This document shows positions 19,741 through 28,605 of a stretch of DNA of 64,000 bases, piece after piece. Position numbers and translations under genes: made by a program. Every line of letters starts with the position of its first letter. Positions within the stretch are counted from its first letter, which is position 1. The notes beneath the pieces were generated by a model. It made no database searches, was not told where the DNA came from, and saw only the letters and a program-made list of their open reading frames with translations. The stretch lies in the NCBI RefSeq assembly GCF_010093595.1, contig NW_022985472.1:153168-217167 (forward strand). The letters run 5' to 3'. Source of the stretch: Mytilinidion resinicola (lineage: Eukaryota > Ascomycota > Dothideomycetes > Mytilinidiales > Mytilinidiaceae).

Positions 19741-21470
19741 TCCTTATTCACAGCGTCGCGACCTTTACATTCACTCTCGAGCGTGCTAAGATGGCCTAGG
19801 GGTGTCTTCAAGCGTTGTCTACACTCGCAAAACGCCTACGTAACATAATACAATTAGGGAGCGTCGCGAATGAGTCTGGAAATGATCGTTAGATGGACAA
19901 TGCCTGATTCACGGCGTCGTGGCCTTTACATTCGCTCTCAATGAACTTCGGATTGCGCAGGGTGTCTTCAAGCACTATCTACGCCTGTAAAACGCATGTC
20001 TTCACGGCTTAATATCACACGCACCGCGATAAGATGCAAGAACGCCAGCCATACAACTAGAGCCTGATATACGGCCTCTGGAACGTGTTATCTACGTTTT
20101 TCAATCCTCCAACCTCCAGGGGTGTCTTCGAGTGCTATCTAAGCCTCCAAAATGCACAAGGAAGCCAACACAATTTGCAGAGCGTCCCAAATAGTTGCTT
20201 AAATGCTTCTCATATGACTGCAGTCCGGTTTTGCGCCCTCCGGAACATGACATCCACCACCTCGCGCCTCTCATACCTCTCGGGGTGTCTTCAAGCGCTA
20301 TCAGAGCCCCCAAAATGCGCATAGAAAACGACGCGATTCGTAGAGCGCCACAAATAGGTGCAGGAATAGAAGCTCCACGACCGTAGTCTTATTTCCGCCC
20401 TCAGGAACATGACATTCACCTTCTCAAGCGTCTCATACCTCCTGGGGAGTCTCCCATAGATATCCACACCCCCAAAACATACGCGCACAAGTCCCAATAT
20501 CCTACGTGCGAGGAAAAAGGTCCCCTACAGCTATTTACGCGACCGTAGTCACATCTCCACCCTCCGGAACGTGACATCCATCTCCTCGAGCTTCTTATAC
20601 CTTGTGGGGTGTCTTACGTGCTTAACGATACCCCCAAAACACACACCCACATGGCCTAATATTACGCGAGCGAGAAAACAGCTGCCTAAGGGCTATTCGC
20701 CCAACAAGGGTCTAATCTACGCGCTCCGGAACGTGATATCCACCTCCTAGGGCGTCTCATATTATATAGGGCGTCTCCCATAGGTATAAGGATCCCTAAA
20801 ACACACGCTTAACTGGTCTAATATTGCACGTGGGAGGAAATAGCTGCCCGAGGGCTATGCGCCTGCCTAAGGCCTAATTCGCACCGTCTGGAACGTAACA
20901 TCCACCTCCCTAAGTCTCTTATACCTTGTGAGGTGTCTCGCACAGTTAACTATACTCCCAAAATATGCACCTATATCGCCCAATATCGCACGTGCAAAGA
21001 AATAGTCGTCTAAGGGCTAGTTATATAACAAAGGTCTAATCTGCGCGGTCCGGAACGTGATATTCACGTTTTTCAAACTTCCACCGCCCAGGGGTGTCTT
21101 CAGGCGCTATCTGGCCGCGCAAAACACAGGCGGACATGGTCCGATATAGCTTGTACCTGAAATCAGGCGTCCCCAGGAAAGTCACATGACAAACACCTAA
21201 TTTCCTTACTCCAGAACATGACATTCACCTTTTTAAATCTTCTTACCCCCGGGGGTGTCTTCGGACGCTACCCACCCCCGCAAAACATACGCGGACATGG
21301 CCCAATATCACATATGCGAGAAAATAGTTGCCTGAAGGCCAGCACCATGTCGACGGCTTAATCTTCGCGGTCCGGAACATGACATTTACCTTTCTAGGCG
21401 TCTAATACCCCATAAGGTGTCTCCAATAGGTATCGGCACTCGCAAAACGCACGCCCACGCAGCGCAGTTT
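19741..21470. repeat. Tandem array, 11 diverged copies of a ~161-bp unit
   Basis: The anchor ggtgtct(tc) recurs at 19801, 19961, 20121, 20284, 20446, 20608, 20770, 20932, 21093, 21254 and 21416, a spacing of 160-163 bp. Each unit also carries ccggaacrtgacatccacct about 40 bp before the anchor and cnaaaacrcacg about 25 bp after it. Copies are diverged but colinear. The array starts at or within a few bases of the HET stop codon and ends about 480 bp before the RNase H ORF. No open frame is maintained across units. It is a minisatellite/satellite-type block with a period near nucleosome spacing. Confidence 0.85.
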
Positions 21471-21479
21471 AGAAGATTC

Positions 21480-21953
21480 AAAAGGTCAGGCGTCACGTAG
21501 TTGCTTTTAGCAGAACTTATAAAAGAAGGGAAAAAGTTACGCTTACACTCCTAGAAGTACAACTATTAACAAGAAAAAAAAAGGTAGCATTACTAACTAT
21601 ATATAGGGGTTATAAGTTCTACTACTTATACTTAAAGCGTACCCTATTACAATAAGTACTGCTATTTACACCTAATACATGCCCTATTAGTGTTAAAAGT
21701 TTCGCTAAAAGCACCTAAAACATGGCCTCTTAGTGCTATAATAGTTACTATTTATAGCCGAAGCGTAGCCTCTTTATGCTAAAATATCTCTTATTCACGG
21801 CCGAAGCGTACCCTACTAGTCCTAGAATTCCACTAGAAGCACCTAAAACATACCCTCTTAGTGCCAGAATAGTAACTATTTGCGGCCGAAGCGTACTTAT
21901 TCGCGATAAAACATCTGGCATTTATACAACTACCTACCACGCTCTCGTCCCTC
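21480..21953. repeat. AT-rich block with short direct repeats
   Basis: Sequence between the 161-bp array and the RNase H stop. A 58-bp unit (agcacctaaaacat ... gccgaagcgta) occurs at 21710-21767 and 21838-21895, 128 bp apart, with partial copies near 21669 and 21780. An A-run lies near 21572-21581. It is downstream of the minus-strand RNase H ORF and could form its 3' UTR. TA-rich composition suggests mutated repeat DNA. Confidence 0.6.
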
Positions 21954-23813
21954 TTACTCCACGATCTCACCCTCTTCCGAGCCAACTCTCTCCACTTTTG
22001 GGCTAAGTCTCTCCACTTTCATGCACTCGTGCCGCCGAAACTCATCACAAGGCCGTCCATTCTCGTCACGAAATCTAAACTCGTTACCACCAGACTCCAC
22101 GCTCTCCTCTCTCTCAGTCCGATACCTCCCCCTCCTCGGATTCTCGTTCATGTTAGCATTGCGAGAAACACTAGCATTTGCGACGCAATGCTTACCGCTG
22201 GTGTTATAGTCCTCGGTGTTATATCCCCTGAACACCGCGTGGCCGCTATCCCTCCTCTCACCCCTATAACCCCCGTAACCCCCATAACCGACCTTTGCGT
22301 CCCAGTCCTCGTCGGCAGCATGCGTGTTGGCGATCAACGCATTGCTGAGCTTCTTTGCCCGGAACCAGTACTCGGCCTCCCACTCTTCCGTCGCATCTTT
22401 CAACGCCAGCGGCAGGTGGCGGACCAGGTCCACCTCCGCTTTTAGTGCTGCTGCTGCCATTCTAGCCGCACGGTTTGCCCCGAGGTCTGCCGCATCGTTC
22501 CCTTTTGATCCTGAATGGGAATTAACCCAGCGAAGCGTGAGGGGGACGCCCATTGCGTCCAGCTGGTCGGCATAGTCGTAGATGTCCTCGAAGGCCCACC
22601 GCGTCGATATCAAGGGGCCTAGATCGCTCGCTTTTCCGCTTTCAAGGCCTTGGAGGCAGGCCAGGGAGTCGCTGAAGATGACGACGGGCGCCATATTTCC
22701 CGCATTTGCGTCGGCGACGGCCAAACCCAGCGCGGTGGCGATTGCATAGGCCTCGGCGTCGCCTGAGCTGCCCACGTTGCAGCCCAGCGGGCAGTCGGTC
22801 ACGACGAAGGTTCCGCTTGTTGGGCCACGACGCGCCACCGCGGCGCCTAGGAAACATTCAGTCGAGCCGGACGGTTGGTGGACGGAGCCGTCGGTCCAGA
22901 AGGCATTGTGGGTCCTCTGTGACGGCAAAGCCTGCTCGTAAGTGATGGATGTTGCGACGGAAGCCCTACCGTGCTCCTTGATCACGTTGCCGGCGAAACT
23001 GCGGGTACTTCCGCCATTTCCGCGCATGATGGCTTTGTGGAACGCACTCATTCGGGCTCTGTGTGCGCGATTGGCGGGCGCGGTCATGCTCTTAGCAACT
23101 TGTTGCGGGTCTCGGCGTGGGACGTATGCACGCCTTGTGGGGATGGAAGCGTGAAAGCCGGCGTCCTCTGCGTGTCGTTTTGCGAGTTTCAGCTGGCGGC
23201 GTTGCTCCTCTTGGTCCCTTTGGGCTCTCTTCTGGTCCTCATGACGCTGGGGCACACCCATCGCGTCGTGTCTACGCTCTCCACGCATCCGTCTCCCAAG
23301 TGTGGGTGCTGGAAGCGGTAACAGCGGTTGAAGTCCAGGAAGAGGGGCCTCTTGCATCAGGCGTTGAGGAAGTGGATGCGCGAGCGTAGTCGGATGTGGA
23401 GAAGGTAGAGACGAGAATGGGGGCAGAGGATGAGCAAGCGTCCTCGGATATGGAGAAAGTAGGGACGAGAAGGCAGGCAGAGGTGCTTGTGTGAGAAGAG
23501 GTGGAAGAGAAGGAACTTGCGCAGGAAGGGTCCGTGCGAACGACGACGAGAAGGGTGAAGATGCAGCATGACCTACTACAGCTGGTGAAAATTGCTCCGG
23601 CCTCTGAATCGGCGTACTGGTGGGACTCGGAGGGACACCGAACGAGGATCCGGGCGCTGTCGCTGCGAGATTGGCAGGTCTCTTGACTCCTTCAGCCAAC
23701 CCTGGCACCGTTGAGCTGTCCGTCGGGGCCTGCGCGTACTTCGTGATGCCGCCGAGAGGATTCGCTGGAGCGGCTGGTTTCTCGGCGGAGGAGGGGTTTG
23801 TGTTGCCGTCCAT
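21954..23813 (-). CDS. Stand-alone RNase H-domain protein, retroelement-like
   Basis: An intact intronless ORF of 619 residues. Residues 1-170 are Pro/Ala/Ser-rich with an internal duplication (SLLSPYPRTLAHPLP, SLPSPHPTTLAHPLP). Residues 170-245 are basic and Gln/Arg-rich. An RNase H type 1 domain spans about 300-455 with all catalytic residues: D308 (WTDGS), E354 (DAEAYAI), D382 (FSDSL), H433 (NSHSGSKGND) and D443. The C-terminal 150 residues are Gly/Tyr/Arg/Glu-rich and end EEGEIVE. The domain cleaves RNA in RNA-DNA hybrids and is usual at the C-terminus of fungal non-LTR retrotransposons; no reverse transcriptase is present here. It could be a retroelement fragment kept by selection, a domesticated gene, or part of an unusual repeat-borne element. 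It lies between two tandem arrays. Start: first ATG at 23813. Confidence 0.75.
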   Translation of the reverse strand: MDGNTNPSSAEKPAAPANPLGGITKYAQAPTDSSTVPGLAEGVKRPANLAATAPGSSFGVPPSPTSTPIQRPEQFSPAVVGHAASSPFSSSFARTLPAQVPSLPPLLTQAPLPAFSSLLSPYPRTLAHPLPPFSSLPSPHPTTLAHPLPQRLMQEAPLPGLQPLLPLPAPTLGRRMRGERRHDAMGVPQRHEDQKRAQRDQEEQRRQLKLAKRHAEDAGFHASIPTRRAYVPRRDPQQVAKSMTAPANRAHRARMSAFHKAIMRGNGGSTRSFAGNVIKEHGRASVATSITYEQALPSQRTHNAFWTDGSVHQPSGSTECFLGAAVARRGPTSGTFVVTDCPLGCNVGSSGDAEAYAIATALGLAVADANAGNMAPVVIFSDSLACLQGLESGKASDLGPLISTRWAFEDIYDYADQLDAMGVPLTLRWVNSHSGSKGNDAADLGANRAARMAAAALKAEVDLVRHLPLALKDATEEWEAEYWFRAKKLSNALIANTHAADEDWDAKVGYGGYGGYRGERRDSGHAVFRGYNTEDYNTSGKHCVANASVSRNANMNENPRRGRYRTEREESVESGGNEFRFRDENGRPCDEFRRHECMKVERLSPKVERVGSEEGEIVE

Positions 23814-24340
23814 GGCGAGTCGCAGCTTGGTCGTCAGTGGAGTGGGCAGTCAGTGTGTAGTACGAGGAATCGCAGACGTCGGTACGAAGGCTGCAAGACA
23901 ATCAGCCGCTGGTTACGATTGTGATGAAGACGCTGTCGACGTTGGAGGTCGAAGTCAGAGTTGACGGCCGACGTCAACAGAAGAAAAGACGCGTCAGGAC
24001 TAGCGCCTTGGCACAAACGCTCCCGCGTGAAGCTGGACAGCTCGGGGGAGGAAGAACAAGCTGCCGACGCCGGGACATCAGTCCTTCCGATGGCTGGGTC
24101 TGAAGTCTGGCATTGTTGCGATGCCTGGGCGGTGGGGAAAGCAGTAGCAGTACACATTCTTGCCACTGGCTGAGGTGCCTCAACAAGGTCCCGGAAATCT
24201 AAGAAAGATGTAAAGGGCTGAGGAGCGTGATAGGGGAAGCAGTCGCAGCACACATTCTTGCCACTGGCTGAGATGCCTCAGTGATGGAGCCCACATCGGA
24301 CGGAAGCGTCTTTCAAACGCCCAACTTTGAGTTCGTCTTT
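23814..24340. repeat. Upstream region of RNase H ORF with a 98-bp-spaced duplication
   Basis: A segment of about 45 bp (gcagtagcagtacacattct and following) at 24141 recurs at 24239 with few changes. It lies upstream of the minus-strand RNase H ATG and probably in its promoter or leader. Open frames over this stretch (23834-24253 -) have no domain and I do not support them as genes. Confidence 0.5.
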
Positions 24341-25830
24341 GGACGAAGAAGAGTCGAAGCAGGCATAGGCCAGTGGACGCTCGACTGATCCAATGGTGTG
24401 TCGAGCGCCCACTGGCTTCGATCCTATTTGTGGAGTGTAGGAGTGATGGATGTCAGGTGAGAAAGAAGTCTCTTTTATACCTTTAATTCCCGTTGGGAGC
24501 AGCGACCTTCTGTGGAGTAGGCATATGCCAGCGGACGCTTAATCCATCCAAAAGCGCGTCAAGCATCCACTGATCTCGATTAGGTTCGTGGAGTGCAAAA
24601 AGGATGGAGGTTAGATGAGAGAGAAGTCTCTCTCATACCTCTTATTTCCGTTCGGTGCAACGAACTTCTTTGGAGCAGGTGCAACCAGGCCAGTGGACGT
24701 CTGACGGATGCATGCATTTGTCAAACGTCCACGGACCTAAGCCCGATTAGTGGGGTGTGGGAAGGATGGAGGGCAAATCACATAGAAGCCTCTTTTATAC
24801 CTACCGTTCTGTTGGGAGCATTGGGATCCTTTAGAGCAGGTCCGACCAGGTCGGTGGACGCTTGACTGGTGCATGCGTGTGTCAAGCGTCCACCGACTTG
24901 AGTCTGATTTGTGCAGTGTAGAAGTGAGGGAGGAAGGACCGCACATAAACCTCTTTTATATCAAGTTCCTGTTCGGAGCAGGGATCAACTTCGGAGCAGG
25001 CGTACGTTGGTGGACGCTAGATGCACATCAAGAGGATTCCGGGTTTCGTCTGATTCGTGGAGTGTGGAGGTAGATCAGATCGGGGCCTCTTTGATATGGC
25101 CATCCTGTGCCGAGCAGCGACGATGCTTCGGAGCAGGCCAGTACATGCTCGACTGACATATGACTGTGTCAATCATTCACCGACATTGCTCCAATTTGTG
25201 GGGTGTAGGAGTGATGGAGGTAACATGAGAAAAACCCTCTTCCATATACATTTCCTAGTTGGAGTAGCGAAGATGGTTCAGAGCAGTCTTAGATACTGCA
25301 AGCGTCCACTAAACCCAGTCAGATTTGTGGAGTGTAGAAGTGATGGAGGCCAGACTAGACAGAACCTTCTTTTACATGCCCACATGTTCGGAACATCACA
25401 CTTCCCTTGAAGTAGGCCAGCAGACGCCTGAGATATGTCAAGCGTTCACCGACTTGTGAACCGATTTGTGGAGTGTAGGAAGGATGGAGCTCACGTGAGG
25501 TGGAAGTCTTTTCTACCCCTAGGTATTCGGAGCAATGGACCTCTTTGGGAGCAGGCCGGTGGATACTTGATCGGTGCGAAGCTATGTCAATAGCCCACAG
25601 ACTTGCGACCCAATTTGTGGAGGGTAGGAAGGATGGGGCTTATATATGATAGAAGCCTCTTTTATACCCTCAGTTATTCGGAGCAATGGACCCCTGTGGG
25701 AGCAAGCTAGTGAAAATTTGACCGTTGCAGAAACATATCAAGCGTCCGCTATTTCTGCTTTGATTTGTGGGATGTAGGAGTGATGAAGCTCATACGAGAC
25801 GGAAGCCTCTTTCTACCCTACCCCCCTGGC
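24340..25830. repeat. Second tandem array; units of 129-162 bp carry long stem-loops
   Basis: The anchor tggagtgtag (with small changes) recurs at 24431, 24589, 24751, 24912, 25058, 25199, 25328, 25469, 25618 and 25768. After each anchor comes gagtgatggagg, then a CTCTTTTATACC-like stretch, then ggagcagg. Left of the anchor, several units hold an inverted repeat. The best is a perfect 17-bp pair, gtcggtggacgcttgac (24850-24866) and gtcaagcgtccaccgac (24881-24897), with a 14-nt loop. The first unit has 15/16 matches (24370-24385, 24400-24415). Later units have shorter or decayed stems. Not obviously related to the 161-bp array. Confidence 0.8.
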
Positions 25831-26183
25831 CCATCTCGACTCTCTCAAGGGTGAATGTAATGCTCCCGAAGCCGTGACTCGGACCTCGAACTCCCTTTGC
25901 TAATGTCTATAATATCAGGCATACTTGGAAATTGGAAAGAGAGAATACAAAGCATGTCTATATCCCTAGTGCATCCACAATTCTGATTTTTGCAAACATC
26001 TTCTGCGTGACAATGGCAATCTTTCATGATGGAAGTGGATGTTGGAAAATCGACCCAATATTGATCAGATGCGAGAGCTGGTATAGTATTCTATGACGGA
26101 CAGCAAAATATGGAAAGAGACAAACCAGCCAATACCCACCCAATTCATAAGATTCCAATAGATACCTCCTTACCTTGCTCCAA
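25831..26183. other. Intergenic, no supported gene
   Basis: Unique sequence after the second array. An open minus-strand frame of 60 codons (25845-26027) has no recognisable motif. Nothing else seen. Confidence 0.45.
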
Positions 26184-26591
26184 ATGCTGCCTACCTTAGC
26201 CCCTCGCGCGTTGGTACCAATGGGGCGCTCAGCTCTTCAGGGATCAGGAGTGTGGCTGTGCACAGCCTCATCTCAAGTGTGGCGCAGCGTATCGCAACGC
26301 CTTCGACACCCCCACTTAACGAGTATAGCAAAAGCCCAGGAACGTTTCGCTGACACCACCTCTTTACAGATTGCGCAGAAGTACCCAGCCTCAAGCTCGA
26401 CGAGCGACCCCAAGCAAGAATCCGACACTATGACTCCGCTGCATGAACATGCGGCGGAGTCACCTACCCTGGCCCCGATAGAATTCATGCGTCAGTCTTT
26501 TCGAGATATAACAAAGCTGCCTCCCTCAACATCTTACCACAGTACTCTCAACCGCATCTTCATAACCGCCTTCGAGTCCAAGGACCATTAA
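26184..26591 (+). CDS. Small hypothetical protein or long upstream ORF
   Basis: A 135-codon ORF from ATG 26184. The first 60 residues are rich in Arg, Ser and Ala with almost no acidic residues (for example SQVWRSVSQRLRHPHLTS), which resembles a mitochondrial targeting sequence. The rest is Pro/Ser/Thr-rich with no domain. Its TAA ends only 6 nt before the ATG of the next gene on the same strand. That spacing leaves no room for a separate promoter or terminator. It may be a long uORF of the membrane-protein transcript, a fused 5' exon, or not translated. No family recognised. Confidence 0.35.
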   Translation: MLPTLAPRALVPMGRSALQGSGVWLCTASSQVWRSVSQRLRHPHLTSIAKAQERFADTTSLQIAQKYPASSSTSDPKQESDTMTPLHEHAAESPTLAPIEFMRQSFRDITKLPPSTSYHSTLNRIFITAFESKDH

Positions 26592-26597
26592 GTAAAA

Positions 26598-28535
26598 ATG
26601 TCTTCCATTCTACCGGCAGCCGCCGCCGCTGCTGCGGCCCCCGACTGCGTCCCCAAAGACACCCTCGCGCAATCGATGGCTTCGGGCACCCAAGACATCG
26701 CCGCCCTTTCCGCCCTCCTCTTCTCCGGCTCCGTCGAGCGCAACGCCATCGCGACCCACCTCGGACTGGGCAACCTCTCCATCTCACAACTCTCGTTACT
26801 GGGAATGCTGGGGATGGTTAAATCGGCGTTAAAGATCGCGCTCGGGAATGATCGTTGTCAAGCTGCGGGATTCGGATTGGAGTCGCTGCGCGGAATATTC
26901 GGATACACGGCGCTGGAGGCGGAGTCGAACGCGCTGATTGTGGAGTGTGATGTTGTGCGCGTCGAGTTCGAGGGACAAGCAACCAAGACGAAGGGCCGAA
27001 GAGGAGGCGATCTGGTGATCAAGAAGTGGAAGCGATTCTTCAACACTGAGACGAATCCACTGCTCGATATCGCGGCGCGGTATGGCACCGATCATACGGG
27101 GAAGGGCGGTCTGCGGTTGACAGGCTTCACCGCGCTGAACTTGGGAGATCCGACGAAAGACGGGAGCTGGGGCCAGAGCATCTGGCTCCACCTGCTCTTT
27201 GGAATACTCTGCACGGGTATTACGTCGTGGCTGCTGATTGTGGTACAGACGTCCTGGAGCTGGGTTCGCATCCACGCCACGGTCGGGATGCACGCGTCGC
27301 TGCTCGTGCTGTTTGCGATGCCGCTGTTATATACGTGGAAGACGCAACGGCCGGGAACTTATCTTACCATTCCCGTCTGGAACGCTCTAAGCGCGTGGAA
27401 GTCGGATGTCCGGACGATGGAGTTGCTGCAATGCAGGCTGGGGCATGGCGACGTGCTGCATGCCCAAGGCAGCTCCCTCTTCCTGCATGATTGGCCAACG
27501 AGGGTCATCGCGCTTCTGGCTGCTCTTTCTTTGGTCGTGGCGTACATCTGCCAGTATTCAATCCTGACAGACGCGACGAACGAATCAGCGCTGCTTTGGC
27601 TGGCCTTACAAGGAGTAGCAGCGCTCATACGATCCGTTTACTGGCTATCCACGCCCCAGGGAAAAGAGCTGCCGAAAACCAGTGTCGCCATTAACGACTA
27701 TGCGGAAAAACCGTTCGTATTGATCCAGAATAGCGCGCCGAAGAAGGTCACACTCGCGGAGCTTATCTGTGCCTGCAAAACCGGCGAGACTCGGATTCCT
27801 CTCTGGGTCTGGACATACCTCCGCGACACGGCCATTGAAGACATCGTGCTTGATGGCGCAAATAGAGGCCCAGAAGACATCATCCCAATCGATGCCGAAT
27901 GGTACGCCTTCAAGGGCCAAGACTTCAACCGCATCATCCGAGGTCGCTTCCCCCATGCTCTGCCCAACCACATCCATCACGGCATCTGCCTTGGGCTTTG
28001 GCGTTCGAAGGGCGAGAAGCAAAGAGTGCATCCCTTCTTCTTAGTTGAGACAAAGTACCTCTCCACCGGACAGTCAGCTCTTTGCCACATGGAGGCGAAC
28101 TCAAGCATCTACCATACCGGGAACTCCTGCAACTTTTTCGCATTTGATTCAAACTCGATGAAGCGGCTGCATATTCGACCCCTCTCAGAGACAAGCAACT
28201 GCTGCGAATCTTGCAAATGGGGCGAAAGAACCCCGGACAGTGAACATAGAGACACGGCACGATTTCTGCTTGACCGCGCTCGTATATCTAGCGAATTGGC
28301 GCAGCTGGTTAATTTGGAGTCGTTCAAATATTTTGAAGCAAAAACAGACACTCCTCTCATGATCTCGTCGGGGGCTGATTTCATTGATAGACAGGGGTGG
28401 TGGTACGCGGCGGATTATGAGACGGGCGTGGAGAGAGTGAGGGAATGTATCTCGGGGAAGTTCAGAAAGATAGCGGAGCTTGGTCCGGGTGGAACTATAA
28501 GGAGATGGTCTACATACCGCCAAGGAGATGCATGA
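26598..28535 (+). CDS. Fungal multi-pass membrane protein of unknown function
   Basis: An intronless 645-residue ORF. The start is an Ala-run (MSSILPAAAAAAAAPD). Four hydrophobic spans can be seen: about residues 195-220 (LLFGILCTGITSWLLIVV), 228-250 (HASLLVLFAMPLLYTW), 300-322 (VIALLAALSLVVAYICQYSI) and 330-352 (LLWLALQGVAALIRSVYWL). The C-terminal half is soluble with a WYAFKGQDFNRIIRGRFP block and a Cys pair (NCCESCKWG). I know similar proteins in fungi only as uncharacterised integral membrane proteins. Its 3' end converges with the aldehyde dehydrogenase 70 bp away. Confidence 0.7.
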   Translation: MSSILPAAAAAAAAPDCVPKDTLAQSMASGTQDIAALSALLFSGSVERNAIATHLGLGNLSISQLSLLGMLGMVKSALKIALGNDRCQAAGFGLESLRGIFGYTALEAESNALIVECDVVRVEFEGQATKTKGRRGGDLVIKKWKRFFNTETNPLLDIAARYGTDHTGKGGLRLTGFTALNLGDPTKDGSWGQSIWLHLLFGILCTGITSWLLIVVQTSWSWVRIHATVGMHASLLVLFAMPLLYTWKTQRPGTYLTIPVWNALSAWKSDVRTMELLQCRLGHGDVLHAQGSSLFLHDWPTRVIALLAALSLVVAYICQYSILTDATNESALLWLALQGVAALIRSVYWLSTPQGKELPKTSVAINDYAEKPFVLIQNSAPKKVTLAELICACKTGETRIPLWVWTYLRDTAIEDIVLDGANRGPEDIIPIDAEWYAFKGQDFNRIIRGRFPHALPNHIHHGICLGLWRSKGEKQRVHPFFLVETKYLSTGQSALCHMEANSSIYHTGNSCNFFAFDSNSMKRLHIRPLSETSNCCESCKWGERTPDSEHRDTARFLLDRARISSELAQLVNLESFKYFEAKTDTPLMISSGADFIDRQGWWYAADYETGVERVRECISGKFRKIAELGPGGTIRRWSTYRQGDA

Positions 28536-28605
28536 GTCGTAGAACTGGAGCTTTCTTAGTGTTTTAGCGTCAGAAATTCCTTGACTTCTATTCCATCTTA
28601 TATCA

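Noticed and set aside
22029..23389. Plus-strand ORFs across the RNase H gene
   Set aside because: Shadows of the minus-strand coding frame caused by its GC-rich codon use.
23834..24253. 139-codon minus-strand ORF upstream of the RNase H gene
   Set aside because: No domain, overlapped by open frames on both strands, and it crosses a duplicated segment; treated as leader DNA.
19741..25830. CRISPR array
   Set aside because: Repeats are long, diverged, without constant short repeat and unique spacer structure, and the organism is a fungus.
19741..25830. Left and right arrays as inverted copies of the same satellite
   Set aside because: Comparing the reverse complement of the left unit with the right unit by eye gave only short chance matches such as ggatgtca.
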